Positions 15,884 to 24,217 of a stretch of DNA of 47,490 nucleotides are shown piece by piece; position 1 is the first letter of the stretch; the number at the start of each line of letters is the position of its first letter. The notes beneath the pieces are model-generated. The model searched no databases. It was not told the DNA's origin and was given only the letters and a program-made list of their open reading frames with translations. The stretch is from positions 1 to 47,490 of the forward strand of contig JAWOEH010000092.1 in assembly GCA_046482855.1 (NCBI GenBank), given 5' to 3'. A program made the position numbers and the translations under genes. Source of the stretch: CAYVSF01 sp046482855. GTDB taxonomy: Bacteria > Bacteroidota > Bacteroidia > Bacteroidales > UBA12077.

Positions 15884-17998
15884 ATGATGAAACTTCAATA
15901 CTTATTGCTATTTGCTGCACTGCTTTCTGTGGCTACTGCCTGCAAGGAGAAACAAACCTTTCAGTACCCCGAAACCCGCAAAGTGGATACTGTTGATACC
16001 TATTTTGGTCAACAAGTTGCTGATCCCTACAGGTGGCTTGAGGATGATGCCTCCGAGGAGACCGCTCAATGGGTTGAGGCGCAGAATCAGGTAACCTTCC
16101 AATACCTTGATGCCATTCCTTTTCGTGAGAAGATTGAATCTCGCCTCACGGAATTGTGGGATTTTCCCAAGTCATCAACTCCTTTTAGAGAAGGGGGGCG
16201 TTATTTCTTTTTCAAGAATGATGGCCTGCAAAATCAGAGTGTTTTATATGTTCAGGAAGATCTGGATGCTGAACCTCAAGTATTGCTCGACCCCAATACC
16301 CTCTCGGAGGACGGTACTGTTGCTCTTTCCGGAATGGCTGTCTCGCATAACGGGAACTATTTAGCCTATGCCATATCGCGGGGAGGTTCCGATTGGCAAG
16401 AACTATTTGTGAAGAACATTGAAACCGGAGAGCTGCTGGAGGACCACCTGCAATGGGTGAAGTTCAGTAATATTTCCTGGTATAAAAATGGGTTTTTCTA
16501 CAGTCGGTATGATGAACCAACAGGCTCAGAACTTTCTAATAAAAATACCTATCACAAAGTGTATTACCATAAACTGGGTACGAAGCAGGCTGAAGATAAT
16601 CTTTTGTTTCAAAATGCAAATGAGCCTCTGCGTAATTACAGCACAGATATAACCAGTGACGAGAAATATCTTCTTATTTACGAAACCGAATCAACCAGCG
16701 GAAATAATTTATACGTACACAACTTACAGACAAAAAAAACAACACAGCTTACTACCAATTTTAATTATGAGTACCAGGTGCTTGATCACATTGATGGTAA
16801 TTTAATTGTACGCACAAATTATAAAGCTCCTAAGTATAAGTTGATAAAGATTAATGTACGTAGCCATGAAATAGGCAATTGGGTCGATATTTTACCTGAG
16901 CAAAAAGATGTTTTGTCTGGCTGCGAATTGGCTGGCAATAAATTGGTTGCTACCTATATGACCGATGCACATAGCACGATGAAAGTGTTTGATTTCGACG
17001 GTAACTTACTTCAAGATGTGGAACTTCCCACATTAGGAACAGTAGGTTCTGTCTCTGGCAAGATGGATAGTCAGGATCTGTTTTACGCCTTTAGCTCCTT
17101 TACTTTACCTACAACTGTTTACAAGTATAATTTAGAGACCAATCAGTCGGAAATATACTTTAAGCCTGACGTGGATTTTGATAGTGATCGATACGTAACC
17201 CGTCAGGTTTTTTATAAGAGTAAGGATGGGACCGAGATTCCTATGTTTGTTGTGCATAAAAAGGGACTGGAACTGGATGGAGAACGACCCACTCTGCTTT
17301 ATGGTTATGGAGGTTTTAATGTGAGTCTGTTGCCTCGCTTTAGCGTAAGCCGACTTATTTGGTTAGAGAACGATGGGGTGTTCGCTTTGGCAAATTTGAG
17401 AGGTGGCGGTGAATATGGAGAAAATTGGCATCGACAGGGAATGAAGCTTAATAAGCAAAATGTGTTTGATGACTTTATCGCTGCAGGTGAATACTTGGTG
17501 GATAATGAGTACACCTCTTCCGAGCGGCTGGCAATTCAGGGCGGCTCTAATGGAGGGCTGCTTGTAGGGGCTGTTTTGAATCAGCGTCCCGATCTGTTTC
17601 AAGTGGCTTTCCCGGCCGTTGGTGTGATGGATATGCTCAGATATCAGCACTTTACCATTGGCTGGGCTTGGGTGAATGAGTATGGAAGCAGTGCCGATAG
17701 TGTGCAGTTTGAAAATCTTTACAACTATTCCCCATTGCATACAATTGATGAAAACAAAGAATATCCTGCCGTGTTGGTTACTACCGCCGATCACGACGAC
17801 AGGGTTGTGCCTGCTCACTCGTTTAAATATATCGCAACCTTACAGGAAAAGTATCAGGGAGAAAATCCTGTGATGATTCGCATCCAAACCAAGGCTGGCC
17901 ATGGTGCAGGAAAACCCACTACACTTCAGATACAGGAACTTGCCGATCTGTGGTCTTTTGCCTTCTACAACATGGGTGTAGAACCTTACGAGGAATAA
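15884..17998 (+). CDS. Prolyl oligopeptidase family (S9A) serine peptidase, lipoprotein
   Basis: 704 residues. The signal ends in a lipobox (S-V-A-T-A-C, Cys20), so the enzyme should be a periplasmic or outer-membrane lipoprotein. Residues about 30-430 form the seven-bladed propeller that gates substrate size; the C-terminal alpha/beta-hydrolase domain has the nucleophile motif G-G-S-N-G-G (Ser555), the acid in A-D-H-D-D-R-V-V-P (about 640) and the His of K-A-G-H-G-A-G (about 672). It should cleave short peptides after proline. Near-match promoter elements (TATTTTCG, about 15776) lie upstream. The gene is single; the next gene has its promoter inside the following hairpin. Confidence 0.93.
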   Translation: MMKLQYLLLFAALLSVATACKEKQTFQYPETRKVDTVDTYFGQQVADPYRWLEDDASEETAQWVEAQNQVTFQYLDAIPFREKIESRLTELWDFPKSSTPFREGGRYFFFKNDGLQNQSVLYVQEDLDAEPQVLLDPNTLSEDGTVALSGMAVSHNGNYLAYAISRGGSDWQELFVKNIETGELLEDHLQWVKFSNISWYKNGFFYSRYDEPTGSELSNKNTYHKVYYHKLGTKQAEDNLLFQNANEPLRNYSTDITSDEKYLLIYETESTSGNNLYVHNLQTKKTTQLTTNFNYEYQVLDHIDGNLIVRTNYKAPKYKLIKINVRSHEIGNWVDILPEQKDVLSGCELAGNKLVATYMTDAHSTMKVFDFDGNLLQDVELPTLGTVGSVSGKMDSQDLFYAFSSFTLPTTVYKYNLETNQSEIYFKPDVDFDSDRYVTRQVFYKSKDGTEIPMFVVHKKGLELDGERPTLLYGYGGFNVSLLPRFSVSRLIWLENDGVFALANLRGGGEYGENWHRQGMKLNKQNVFDDFIAAGEYLVDNEYTSSERLAIQGGSNGGLLVGAVLNQRPDLFQVAFPAVGVMDMLRYQHFTIGWAWVNEYGSSADSVQFENLYNYSPLHTIDENKEYPAVLVTTADHDDRVVPAHSFKYIATLQEKYQGENPVMIRIQTKAGHGAGKPTTLQIQELADLWSFAFYNMGVEPYEE

Positions 17999-18024
17999 AC
18001 TATTTTCCGTTATATTTTTTCAAG

Positions 18025-18054
18025 AAAGCTGCTACTTTTGTAGTAGCTTTTTTT
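18025..18054 (+). terminator. Terminator hairpin of the S9 peptidase gene, containing the next gene's promoter box
   Basis: AAAGCTGCTAC (18025-18035) pairs with GTAGTAGCTTT (18040-18050): 11 pairs including one G-T wobble, 4-base T loop, then T to 18054. It lies 27 bases after the peptidase stop. The loop and closing pairs contain TACTTTTG (18033-18040). Confidence 0.75.
18033..18040 (+). promoter_or_regulatory. Candidate -7 promoter box of the deoxynucleoside kinase gene
   Basis: TACTTTTG, an exact TAnnTTTG match, 18 bases before the ATG at 18058. It sits in the apex of the terminator hairpin. No good TTTG is found 19-21 bases upstream, only a T-rich stretch, so the promoter call is moderate. 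Confidence 0.45.
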
Positions 18055-18057
18055 ATT

Positions 18058-18696
18058 ATGGAGAAAAATACCTACATCGTTATTGAGGGCAATATTGGTG
18101 CCGGCAAAACCACCTTGGTAAACCGAATGGCCAAAGAGACAGGTGCCCGAAAAGTATTGGAACAGTACGCCGATAATCCCTTTTTGCCAAAGTTTTATAC
18201 CCAACCCGAAAAGTATAGTTTTCAACTGGAACTCTCTTTTTTGGCAGCCCGGTATCATCAATTGCATAAAGAGTTGTCGAATCGGGACTTGTTTCAACCT
18301 CGAACTTTAGCCGATTACTATTTCGTGAAATCACTCATTTTTGCTAAAGCCACCCTTAGTGCCGATGAGTATAAATTGTACCATTCTCTTTTTTCTATCA
18401 TACATAAACAGTTGCCTGTTCCTGATTTATATGTTTATCTGCACCTTACACCCGAGCGGTTGTTGCACCAGATTAAGGAGCGGGGCAGACCCTATGAACA
18501 ACACATAACAAAGGAATACCTTTCCTCAATACAGAAAGGTTATTTTGATTTTTTTAAACAACAACAGAACTTTCCTGTAGTTATAGTAGATATAGGAACC
18601 AAAGATTTTGTACATGACTTAGGGATTTATAAAAAGTTGAAGGCTTTTATTCTGGAGAAGAATTATGAACAAAAAATCTATAACTACGAGCTTTAA
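18058..18696 (+). CDS. Deoxynucleoside kinase (deoxyadenosine/deoxyguanosine kinase family)
   Basis: Phosphorylates deoxynucleosides for the dNTP salvage pathway. 212 residues with the P-loop G-N-I-G-A-G-K-T-T at 11-19, an E-Q-Y-A-D-N-P-F-L-P segment (about 37) that contacts the substrate, and the lid region R-G-R-P-Y-E-Q (about 140). This is the dNK/dGK fold rather than thymidine kinase. The frame is open upstream to 17950, inside the peptidase gene, but ATG 18058 is the only start that gives the family N-terminus (M-E-K-N-T-Y-I-V-I-E-G). Substrate preference cannot be read from the sequence. Confidence 0.9.
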   Translation: MEKNTYIVIEGNIGAGKTTLVNRMAKETGARKVLEQYADNPFLPKFYTQPEKYSFQLELSFLAARYHQLHKELSNRDLFQPRTLADYYFVKSLIFAKATLSADEYKLYHSLFSIIHKQLPVPDLYVYLHLTPERLLHQIKERGRPYEQHITKEYLSSIQKGYFDFFKQQQNFPVVIVDIGTKDFVHDLGIYKKLKAFILEKNYEQKIYNYEL

Positions 18697-18752
18697 ACCC
18701 TTGCTGGATAAATAATTTAGAGGTTTTTCTTTTTTTTTATTCAAAACATTAT

Positions 18753-18760
18753 TAAGTTTG
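18753..18760 (+). promoter_or_regulatory. Promoter -7 box (TAAGTTTG) of the OmpA-like/TPR lipoprotein gene
   Basis: Exact TAnnTTTG match followed by TACTTTACG. The -33 region is only a T tract. The predicted leader is about 50 bases to the ATG at 18817. Confidence 0.5.
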
Positions 18761-18816
18761 TACTTTACGATATTAGACAAAACCAGTAGAATCGAAAACA
18801 AATAACAGAGCAAACT

Positions 18817-20535
18817 ATGAAAAGAATTAATTATTTAGCGTCTTTCTTGCTTGCTGCAGTTGTATTATCTAGCTGTGGTGGTATTGACAAAATGAAAGAA
18901 GAGGCTTCTGATTTGAAATTCAATGTAACTCCAAAGGTTTTGGAAGTACATGGTGGCCAGGTTGAGTACACAATTAAGGGTGACGTCCCTGGTGAGTGGT
19001 TTAATAAAAAAGCCATTGTCGAGTTTACTCCTGCCCTTACTTATGAAGGTGGAGAAAAACTCGGTGACTCAAAAACCTATCAAGGAGAAAAAGTTGAGGC
19101 TAACAATAAGGTAATTGCATACGAAACAGGTGGAGCTGTTGAATTTTCCGGTTCTTTCGAATACGATGAAAATATGCGTGTTGCCGACCTTGAGATGCGT
19201 GGTACTGCCACTATTGGCGACAATACCATCGCCTTGCCTTCTATGAAGGTGGCTGACGGTGTCATCTCTACTTCACAATTAGTACAAGTGAAGCCTATGC
19301 CAATTATGTCTGCTGACCGTTTCGAGCGCATTACGGAAGTAAATCAAATGGCTGATATCCATTATGTAATTCAGCGTTCAAATATCCGTCGTTCGGAATT
19401 GAGTAATGAAGATATCACGAAACTTGAGGAGTTTATCAAGGAAGTTGATGCACGTAAAGAGCTTGAGTACAAAGGTATCGAAGTTGATGCTTATGCATCT
19501 CCCGATGGGCCTTTAGACTTGAACGAGCGTTTGTCTAAGAATCGTAAAGAGTCAGCTGACAGCTATCTGAAGAAAGCTTTGAACGGTACTAAAATTAGTG
19601 AATTGGAGGCTCAGCAAATCTTCCGTATGCGTTCTACTGCTGAAGACTGGGATGGCTTTAAGAAGTTAGTTGAAGCTTCTGATATCCAGGACAAAGAAAT
19701 TATCCTTCGTGTACTTTCTATGTATTCTGACCCAGCTGTACGTGAAAAAGAGATTAAGAATATTGCAGCCACTTACGAAGTGCTTGCCGAAGATATTCTT
19801 CCTTTATTACGTCGTTCGGAGTTAAAATTGAACGTAAATAAGATTGGCTTTACCGATGAGGAGATTAAAGACTACCTCAACAGTAACCCCGATACCTTGA
19901 ATTTGGAAGAGGCGCTTTTTGCCGGAAAGATTATTGCTGACTTAGATCAGAAAATGAAAGCTTTCCAATTGGCTGCTAAAATCGAATCTGCTTGTTTCCG
20001 CGCCCAGAATAATATTGGGTATGTACACATGAAAAAAGGAAATGTAGATGCCGCTAAAGCAGCTTTTGAAAAGGCGAATGAGTTGAAGTCTGGTAACGCT
20101 ATTGTATTGAATAACTTAGGCGCAATTGCCTTAGTTGAAGGCGAAAAAGAAGCTGCCGAGGAGTATTTCTTGAAAGCTACTGATGCCGGCGCAGCTGTTG
20201 ACTATAACCTGGGAATTATTAAGATTATGGATGGCGAATATGATGCTGCTGTAAACTACTTCCAGGATCACACAACATTCAATACGGCTTTAGCTATGTT
20301 GTTAGCTGGTAAAACCGATGCTGCTATGAAAACTGTAGAAGCATTAGAGGACGACGCGGCTATGAACTATTACCTGAAAGCGGTGATTGCTGCACGTATT
20401 GGTGACGAGGCTGTTGTAATGAATAGTCTTCGTACTGCTGTAGCAAAAGAAGGTTCGCTGAAAGAAATGGCAAAAACAGATCTTGAATTTGCTGATTACT
20501 TCGCAAACGAAACTTTTGTAGGAATTGTTGAATAA
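18817..20535 (+). CDS. Outer-membrane-type lipoprotein with internal OmpA-like region and TPR repeats
   Basis: 572 residues beginning with a lipoprotein signal (L-S-S-C, Cys20). Residues about 35-160 look like paired beta-sandwich segments (V-E-Y-T-I-K-G-D-V-P). Residues about 170-270 resemble an OmpA-like fold: A-D-I-H-Y, then D-A-Y-A-S-P-D-G...N-E-R-L-S. TPR-like helices follow (about 380-560, including A-Q-N-N-I-G-Y-V-H-M-K-K-G-N and N-N-L-G-A-I-A). Codon use looks strongly biased to common codons, suggesting high expression. I do not know a name for this combination; a peptidoglycan-contacting scaffold is inference. Single gene with its own promoter and terminator. Confidence 0.8.
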   Translation: MKRINYLASFLLAAVVLSSCGGIDKMKEEASDLKFNVTPKVLEVHGGQVEYTIKGDVPGEWFNKKAIVEFTPALTYEGGEKLGDSKTYQGEKVEANNKVIAYETGGAVEFSGSFEYDENMRVADLEMRGTATIGDNTIALPSMKVADGVISTSQLVQVKPMPIMSADRFERITEVNQMADIHYVIQRSNIRRSELSNEDITKLEEFIKEVDARKELEYKGIEVDAYASPDGPLDLNERLSKNRKESADSYLKKALNGTKISELEAQQIFRMRSTAEDWDGFKKLVEASDIQDKEIILRVLSMYSDPAVREKEIKNIAATYEVLAEDILPLLRRSELKLNVNKIGFTDEEIKDYLNSNPDTLNLEEALFAGKIIADLDQKMKAFQLAAKIESACFRAQNNIGYVHMKKGNVDAAKAAFEKANELKSGNAIVLNNLGAIALVEGEKEAAEEYFLKATDAGAAVDYNLGIIKIMDGEYDAAVNYFQDHTTFNTALAMLLAGKTDAAMKTVEALEDDAAMNYYLKAVIAARIGDEAVVMNSLRTAVAKEGSLKEMAKTDLEFADYFANETFVGIVE

Positions 20536-20552
20536 TTCCTAAAACGAATATA

Positions 20553-20584
20553 AAAAGAGGGCAGCGTTTAGCTGCCCTTTTTTT
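20553..20584. terminator. Bidirectional terminator between convergent genes
   Basis: AGGGCAGC (20558-20565) / GCTGCCCT (20571-20578), 5-base loop, with a T run to 20584 on the right and an A run on the left. It serves the lipoprotein gene and probably the convergent methyltransferase gene. Confidence 0.85.
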
Positions 20585-20605
20585 ATATCGTTACTTGTTT
20601 GCTAA

Positions 20606-21148
20606 TTATCCTTTTTCAGCCACGAACTGTTTGTAGAACTCCCATAACACTACACCTGCACTTACCGATATATTTAGTGAGTGTTTTGTGCCTTCCTGAG
20701 GGATTTCTATGGCCCCGTCACATGCATCCACCACTTTTTGGTCTACTCCTTTTACTTCGTGTCCGAAAATCAGGGCATATTTTTTTTGTGTGTCGATAGG
20801 AAAGGATTCCAGGGTTTCTGCCTTTTCAGTTTGCTCAATAGCCAATATTGTGTACCCTTGAGCACGAACTTCGTTAATTGCTTCCATGGTTTCTTTGTGG
20901 TAACTCCATGAAACTGAATCAGTAGCACCTAAGGCGGTTTTGTGTATTTCCTTTTGAGGAGGGGTTGCAGTTATGCCGCACAAATAGATTTTTTCCATCA
21001 AAAAAGCATCTGCTGTTCTGAAAACAGATCCGATATTGTGCATGCTGCGTATGTTATCCAATATAATTACCACCTTGTTTTTAGGGGCTGTTTTGAAGTC
21101 GTTTAGGGTCTTACGCGCTAGTTCTGAGTTTTTTAGCTTTCTATTCAT
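20606..21148 (-). CDS. TrmH/SpoU family RNA 2'-O-methyltransferase
   Basis: 180-residue SPOUT methyltransferase that should place a 2'-O-methyl group on tRNA or rRNA ribose using SAM. All three SpoU motifs are present: N-I-G-S-V-F-R-T-A-D (motif 1 with catalytic Arg, about 37-46), L-I-F-G-H-E-V-K-G-V (motif 2, about 126-135) and I-E-I-P-Q-E-G-T-K-H-S-L-N-I-S-V (motif 3, the trefoil-knot SAM site, about 147-162). The length fits the short TrmH-like forms without an extra substrate-binding domain. The target nucleotide is not predictable. It is divergent from sucC. Confidence 0.9.
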   Translation of the reverse strand: MNRKLKNSELARKTLNDFKTAPKNKVVIILDNIRSMHNIGSVFRTADAFLMEKIYLCGITATPPQKEIHKTALGATDSVSWSYHKETMEAINEVRAQGYTILAIEQTEKAETLESFPIDTQKKYALIFGHEVKGVDQKVVDACDGAIEIPQEGTKHSLNISVSAGVVLWEFYKQFVAEKG

Positions 21149-21253
21149 CGTGTGCAGGTGAATTGGATATGTTTAAGAAAATGCTCAAATCTATAAAAAA
21201 ATCGATAATTTCGTAAAAAGGATTTAATCGACATCTAATAAAATTGTGAACCA

Positions 21254-22441
21254 ATGAACATACACGAGTATCAGGCAAAAAATGTTTTGAAGGAATATGG
21301 CGTTGCTGTACCGGCAGGTAAGGTAGCTTTTACCAAAGAGGAGGCTGTACAGGCGGCTAAAGATATTCAGGCACTTACGGGTACCGATACCTGGGCCGTG
21401 AAAGCCCAAATCCATGCAGGAGGTCGAGGAAAAGGCGGTGGGGTTAAAATCGCCAAATCGCTTGCCGAGGTGGAAACGTATGCCAATGATATCCTGGGCA
21501 TGCAACTGGTAACCCACCAAACCGGACCTGATGGCAAAAAGGTGCATAAATTGCTCGTTGAGCAGGGAATTTATTATCCGGGCCCTTCCGAAGTGCAGGA
21601 GTTTTATATGAGTGTGCTCTTAAATCGGGATACAGGGCGTACTATCATCATGTACTCAACCGAAGGAGGAATGGACATTGAAACGGTTGCAGAGAAGACA
21701 CCTCATCTTATTTTTAAGGAAGAGATTGATCCTACCGTAGGTGTGCAAGCTTTTCAGGCTCGCCGCGTGGCTTTTAACCTGGGGCTCGAGGGAAAAGCGC
21801 ATAAGCAGATGGTGAAGTTTGTTCTGGCTCTTTATAAAGCTTATGAAAAAACCGATGCCAGCTTGTTTGAAATCAACCCGGTGATGAAAACTTCTGACGA
21901 TTTGATACTGGCAGCCGATGCAAAAGTGAACCTTGATGAGAATGCGTTATATCGTCACAAGGACTACGAGCAGCTCCGCGATACCACCGAGGAAGATCCT
22001 GCAGAGTTGGAAGCCGGAGAGTATAACCTGAACTTTGTTAAACTTGATGGGAATGTGGGGTGTATGGTCAATGGTGCCGGGTTAGCTATGGCTACCATGG
22101 ACATTATTAAACTGGCAGGAGGTGATCCGGCCAACTTCCTGGATGTTGGAGGATCGGCAAATGCACAAACCGTAGAAGCCGGCTTTCGTATCATTCTGAA
22201 AGATCCTAATGTGAAAGCTATTCTGATTAATATCTTTGGGGGTATTGTACGTTGCGACCGCGTGGCGCAAGGTGTTGTTGATGCCTACAAAGCCTTGGGC
22301 GATATTAATGTGCCCGTAATTGTTCGCTTGCAGGGAACCAATGCCAACGAGGGCAAAGAGCTTATTGATGCTTCCGGATTGAAGGTATTTTCAGCTATTA
22401 CACTACAAGAGGCTGCCGATAAGGTAAAAGAGTTGGTGTAG
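21254..22441 (+). CDS. sucC: ADP-forming succinate--CoA ligase, beta subunit
   Basis: TCA-cycle enzyme subunit, 395 residues. It has the ATP-grasp N-domain (M-N-I-H-E-Y-Q-A-K..., K-A-Q-I-H-A-G-G-R-G-K-G-G-G-V at about 51-65) and the CoA-ligase domain, with G-N-V-G-C-M-V-N-G-A-G-L-A-M and L-I-N-I-F-G-G-I-V-R-C-D. A TAATTTCG box at 21206-21213 (one mismatch to TAnnTTTG) is the likely promoter. No alpha-subunit gene (sucD) follows; the gene ends in a strong terminator, so sucD must be elsewhere. Confidence 0.96.
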   Translation: MNIHEYQAKNVLKEYGVAVPAGKVAFTKEEAVQAAKDIQALTGTDTWAVKAQIHAGGRGKGGGVKIAKSLAEVETYANDILGMQLVTHQTGPDGKKVHKLLVEQGIYYPGPSEVQEFYMSVLLNRDTGRTIIMYSTEGGMDIETVAEKTPHLIFKEEIDPTVGVQAFQARRVAFNLGLEGKAHKQMVKFVLALYKAYEKTDASLFEINPVMKTSDDLILAADAKVNLDENALYRHKDYEQLRDTTEEDPAELEAGEYNLNFVKLDGNVGCMVNGAGLAMATMDIIKLAGGDPANFLDVGGSANAQTVEAGFRIILKDPNVKAILINIFGGIVRCDRVAQGVVDAYKALGDINVPVIVRLQGTNANEGKELIDASGLKVFSAITLQEAADKVKELV

Positions 22442-22462
22442 TGCTATTTATTATGTAACAAT

Positions 22463-22491
22463 AAAAAAGAGGGCCCGATGCCCTCTTTTTT
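22463..22491. terminator. Bidirectional terminator between sucC and the DUF2892 gene
   Basis: AAAAAAGAGGGC (22463-22474) / GCCCTCTTTTTT (22480-22491), perfect 12-bp stem with a 5-base loop; A/T tracts are part of the stem. The stop codon of the minus-strand gene (22490-22492) overlaps the last stem bases. Confidence 0.88.
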
Positions 22492-22678
22492 ATTGCTCTA
22501 ATTTGCAGGTAGATATGCCAATAAGTTTATACAACCCGCAGCGACCTGTAAAGGCTGTTGCTAATGGGATAATGGCAAGCAGTCCCCACCAACTTTTGAA
22601 ATAAAAAGCTGCTGCTATTATCAGCAGGCCGATAATAATTCTGATAGCTCTGTCAATTCTTCCAACATTTCGTTTCAT
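22490..22678 (-). CDS. DUF2892 family small membrane protein (YgaP-like)
   Basis: 62 residues. M-K-R-N-V-G-R-I-D-R-A-I-R is followed by two hydrophobic helices (about 14-28 and 31-45) and a short C-terminal segment with G-R-C-G-L-Y-K-L-I-G-I-S-T-C. This is the DUF2892 layout, as in the membrane part of the YgaP rhodanese. The two cysteines near the C-terminus are common in the family and may take part in sulfur chemistry, but the function is unknown. There is no adjoining rhodanese domain. Its 3' end shares the terminator with sucC. Confidence 0.88.
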   Translation of the reverse strand: MKRNVGRIDRAIRIIIGLLIIAAAFYFKSWWGLLAIIPLATAFTGRCGLYKLIGISTCKLEQ

Positions 22679-22722
22679 AAGTTTTGCTTTTTCTTATAAA
22701 ACAAGCCATTAGAGAAATTGTT

Positions 22723-23988
22723 TTACCATTGTACCGGCTTACGGCGAATCGGCATTGTCATACATCGTGCACCGCCACCACCGCGTGGTAGCTCCGATCC
22801 CTCAAGGGTAATAACATATTTTTCGTAATCTTTGGGATTGATCTTTCCGCTGATGATTTCGTTGGCCTTTAGTATTTCAAAGCCATTTTTGTTCATGGCC
22901 TCAATAGTATGTGTGTTTCGTCCGTAGCCTACTACTTTCCCGGGACCTACGGCAAAAAAGTTAGCCCCGCTATGCCACTGTTCTCGTTCCATGTTCCAGG
23001 GATCTTTGTTCCCCCCGCAATAGATGGGTTTCAAGTCCATCCCCAGCTTCTTGAGGGCTTGCAGTAAACTCTCCTCTTCGTGTATGCTGCTAACTTTTCC
23101 GTTTTCAATATGAATGTGCAGGGTTTGGTAGCGACTTTTTTGAAGAATCAATGGCTCATAAACCATGCAGGTATCAACATCCAAAAAGGTAAATACCATA
23201 TCCAGGTGAATGAATGATTCAGGTTGTGACGGAAGTTCCTGGACCAAAATATGTCGGTTCTTCTCGTTTTGGATCTTCAAACGTTCTAAAATAAAGTCAA
23301 TCCCTTGCGATGAAGTACGTGTTCCGGTTCCGATACACAGAATATCATCGCGGGCTATCAGTACATCCCCTCCTTCAATGGTTGTTGCCGGAGTAAAGTT
23401 TGGGCTGTAAAGTGGATTGACGGTTTTGGTGGTGAAATTTTCGTGATAATCGAAAATGGCCTCCATAATAAATGACTCCCGCTCACGCACAGCATTGGCC
23501 ATGCGCCCGATAAGCACTTCGTCCAGTACCGTCATGGAGGCATCACGCGTAAAGAAAAAATTGTGCAAAGGGCGTAAAGCATAACGCTCTTTGTTTAAGT
23601 ATTTGGTCAGGGTGTTTTTTTCTTCAACCAACCCTTCGATAAGGGCCACGCTTAGTTGTTTGGCATCCAGAGTCATGAGTCGGCCAAATACATGATTTCG
23701 CTGCTCATAATCGCAAATTTTCTTAAGCAGATTCTCCTTTACCTTTTCATTAACCAAAATATCTTCTAACAGATCCATCACCTGAAAGGTATTGGTCAGC
23801 TTTCCCAACACTCCGCTAAGTTGGGCATATTCCTGCCGGGCGACCGATAAGTTCAGGATGTCACTATAAAGCGCACGTTCGGCATTTTTAGGAGTCATAT
23901 TCTCCACTTCCCTTCCGGGTTTATGTAATATAACGCCTTCCAATTCGCCAATTTCGGAACGAACGTCAATTTGCATTTTATTCACCAT
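22723..23988 (-). CDS. arcA: Arginine deiminase
   Basis: Hydrolyses arginine to citrulline and ammonia. The 421-residue protein is a guanidino-modifying (pentein) enzyme with F-F-T-R-D (about 150), the Asp-bearing I-E-G-G-D-V-L-I (about 208), H-L-D-M-V-F-T-F (about 262) and the catalytic Cys409 in G-G-G-G-A-R-C-M-T-M-P close to the C-terminus. No arcB or arcC is adjacent, so the classical ADI operon is not present here; the gene may serve arginine catabolism or pH control alone. ATG at 23988, with another in-frame ATG four codons later. The promoter box is at 24023-24030. Confidence 0.95.
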   Translation of the reverse strand: MVNKMQIDVRSEIGELEGVILHKPGREVENMTPKNAERALYSDILNLSVARQEYAQLSGVLGKLTNTFQVMDLLEDILVNEKVKENLLKKICDYEQRNHVFGRLMTLDAKQLSVALIEGLVEEKNTLTKYLNKERYALRPLHNFFFTRDASMTVLDEVLIGRMANAVRERESFIMEAIFDYHENFTTKTVNPLYSPNFTPATTIEGGDVLIARDDILCIGTGTRTSSQGIDFILERLKIQNEKNRHILVQELPSQPESFIHLDMVFTFLDVDTCMVYEPLILQKSRYQTLHIHIENGKVSSIHEEESLLQALKKLGMDLKPIYCGGNKDPWNMEREQWHSGANFFAVGPGKVVGYGRNTHTIEAMNKNGFEILKANEIISGKINPKDYEKYVITLEGSELPRGGGGARCMTMPIRRKPVQW

Positions 23989-24022
23989 GATTTTGTTATT
24001 TTACAGGAAACAATAAGGCGAA

Positions 24023-24030
24023 CAAAATTA
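24023..24030 (-). promoter_or_regulatory. arcA promoter -7 box (TAATTTTG)
   Basis: Exact TAnnTTTG match on the minus strand, 35 bases upstream of the arcA ATG. The -33 region is unclear. Confidence 0.5.
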
Positions 24031-24140
24031 GTAATTGTTATTTGATAATAAAGAAGATGAACAATATTTTTCCTGCTTGTTGGCTATGTTAATCAATAGG
24101 TAGGTTTTGTTAAGATCTTAAAAAATGTAAAGTGGACAAC

Positions 24141-24178
24141 AAAATGCCTATCCTTGCCGTAAATAGGATAGCATTTTT
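24141..24178. other. Hairpin with flanking A/T tracts upstream of the DUF4294 gene
   Basis: AAAATGC-c-TATCC (24141-24153) pairs with GGATAGCATTTT (24166-24177), one bulged base, 12-base loop, then T. It has terminator shape on both strands. Nothing on the plus strand precedes it, so it may be a leader structure (attenuator) of the DUF4294 gene starting 40 bases later, or a boundary between divergent units. Confidence 0.4.
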
Positions 24179-24217
24179 GAAAGAACAAGGATGCAAAAAC
24201 AAACGTGAGGAAAGGTC

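Noticed and set aside
22723..23988. An arginine deiminase operon or acid-resistance system
   Set aside because: Only arcA is present; no ornithine carbamoyltransferase, carbamate kinase or antiporter is adjacent.
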